From Candidatus Zhuqueibacterota bacterium (GTDB taxonomy: Bacteria; SM23-31), in contig JADFON010000151.1 in assembly GCA_022562855.1 (NCBI GenBank), positions 1 to 5,620 on the forward strand: 5,620 bases of DNA, written 5' to 3'. The notes beneath the pieces were generated by a model. That model had not been told where the DNA came from and searched no databases. It saw only the letters and a program-made list of their open reading frames with translations. Position numbers and translations under genes: made by a program. Position 1 is the first letter of the stretch, and every line of letters starts with the position of its first letter. Positions 4,793 through 5,620 of this stretch are shown here, one piece after another.

Positions 4793-5620
4793 ATGAAAAA
4801 GGTGTATTTTCTAATTTTTGCCGGTATTATGGTTGTCGTTGTTTCATTGGTCTACCAGGGGGTACAGTCCAGTATCGAACAATCCAGAACAACGGTAGAA
4901 ACTATCGAGGATATTCAGTTGCGTGAAGGGATTCCCGTTGTAACGCGTGCAATTGAGATACGCGACCTCCTTCGTACCCGCAGTTTCACAGGAACAATAA
5001 AAGGAATTGAACAGGTGGATGCGACTGCGATGATACTCGAAAAAATTGAAACCATAACCGTTTCCCTGGGAGACAGGGTAAGCCGGGGTGATGTTTTGAT
5101 AACTCTTGACAAACAAAATCCTTCGACCCGTTTCCGCCAGGCGAAAGACGCTCTGGATGCCTCTGTTATCGACCTGAACCGAAGCGCCGAACTTTTTAGC
5201 GCCGGGGCAATTTCCCTGCAGTTTCACGAGAGAGCGGAGCTGGCTGAAAAATTAGCAAGAGCGGATTTTGAAGCGGTTGAGAGGACGTTAGAGGTCAAAG
5301 CCCCGATAGGAGGCGTCGTAACGGATATATTCTTTGAACGGGGGGAAACGGTTAGTCCGGGAGTCCCGATACTCAGGATAGCAAAACTCGACAGAGTTTA
5401 TACAGAAATCGAGGTTGGCGAAACAGACATATCACTTGTGAAGAAGGGTCAGCAGGCATTGGTACGGACCAATTCATTTCCCGACCGCACATTTTATGGC
5501 ACGGTTAGCAAAATCGCACTTTCAACCAATCCCGACGCACGGAATTTTACGATAAGTATCGAGGTTCCAAATCCCGAGTCGCTTTTAAAACCCGGAATGT
5601 ACGCTTTATTGGATTTAATC
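4793..5620 (+). CDS. Efflux RND transporter periplasmic adaptor subunit (HlyD/MFP family), 3' end outside window
   Basis: Adaptors of this family bridge an inner-membrane pump to a TolC channel across the periplasm. The frame is open for 276 codons to the window edge. Residues 4-20 are a hydrophobic N-terminal anchor or uncleaved signal without a lipoprotein Cys. A split lipoyl domain follows: the first half has TVSLGDRVSRGDVLITLD (89-106), the second VKAPIGGVVTDIFFERGETV (168-187) with VSPGVPILRIA (187-197). Between them is a rather short helical hairpin (about 110-165) with the typical ELFSAGAIS (133-141). The beta-barrel domain starts at LDRVYTEIEVGETDI (199-213) and reaches the characteristic LLKPGMYALL (264-273), so only the membrane-proximal domain is missing. 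The short hairpin is the type seen with RND pumps rather than the long one of type I secretion. It lies directly behind the TolC-like gene; an AcrB-type pump is expected downstream but is not in view. Confidence 0.92.
   Translation, partial: MKKVYFLIFAGIMVVVVSLVYQGVQSSIEQSRTTVETIEDIQLREGIPVVTRAIEIRDLLRTRSFTGTIKGIEQVDATAMILEKIETITVSLGDRVSRGDVLITLDKQNPSTRFRQAKDALDASVIDLNRSAELFSAGAISLQFHERAELAEKLARADFEAVERTLEVKAPIGGVVTDIFFERGETVSPGVPILRIAKLDRVYTEIEVGETDISLVKKGQQALVRTNSFPDRTFYGTVSKIALSTNPDARNFTISIEVPNPESLLKPGMYALLDLI

Noticed and set aside
4844-5227. Minus-strand frames at 4844-5227 and 4915-5112
   Set aside because: Both are antisense shadows of the adaptor gene, whose domains are clear on the plus strand.

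Overview
The window comes from a diderm (Gram-negative-type) bacterium. It carries an outer-membrane TolC-family efflux protein with a signal peptide, followed by a membrane-anchored periplasmic adaptor. Coding regions have moderate GC and the intergenic DNA is very AT-rich. Several genes start behind clear Shine-Dalgarno (SD) sequences (GGAGG, AAGGA, AAAGGA). Nothing in the sequence fixes the phylum; an uncultured environmental lineage related to Bacteroidota/FCB is a guess from the gene style only.

Layout. Positions 1-483 (+) hold the C-terminal half of a D-lactate-dehydrogenase-like enzyme. Its start lies outside the window, and its last residues are replaced by a palindromic repeat (437-475). 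Convergent to it is a minus-strand series: deoC (535-1260, deoxyribose-phosphate aldolase), fxsA (1464-1853, small membrane protein) and an unrecognised acidic 113-residue protein (2122-2463) with its own likely promoter and ribosome site. Gaps of about 200-270 bases between these three suggest separate transcription rather than one tight operon.

Positions 2491-3403 form a long AT-rich stretch without an intact gene. It holds a possible minus-strand ORF remnant (2686-2877), a hairpin with perfect 9-base arms (2762-2796), the N-terminal DNA-binding part of a decayed TetR-type regulator (3007-3150), and a GC-rich repeat element with inverted arms (3213-3336).

Positions 3404-5620 (+) are an efflux operon. 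A complete TolC-like outer-membrane factor is followed 57 bases later by a HlyD/RND-type adaptor that runs off the window. An inner-membrane pump gene is expected next but is not seen.

The most notable point is gene decay next to repeats. The dehydrogenase and the TetR regulator both lose family similarity at or near a palindromic element, and the lost regulator sits where the local repressor of the efflux operon would be expected. I see no CRISPR array, tRNA, rRNA, transposase or defence system, and no convincing new multi-gene system.
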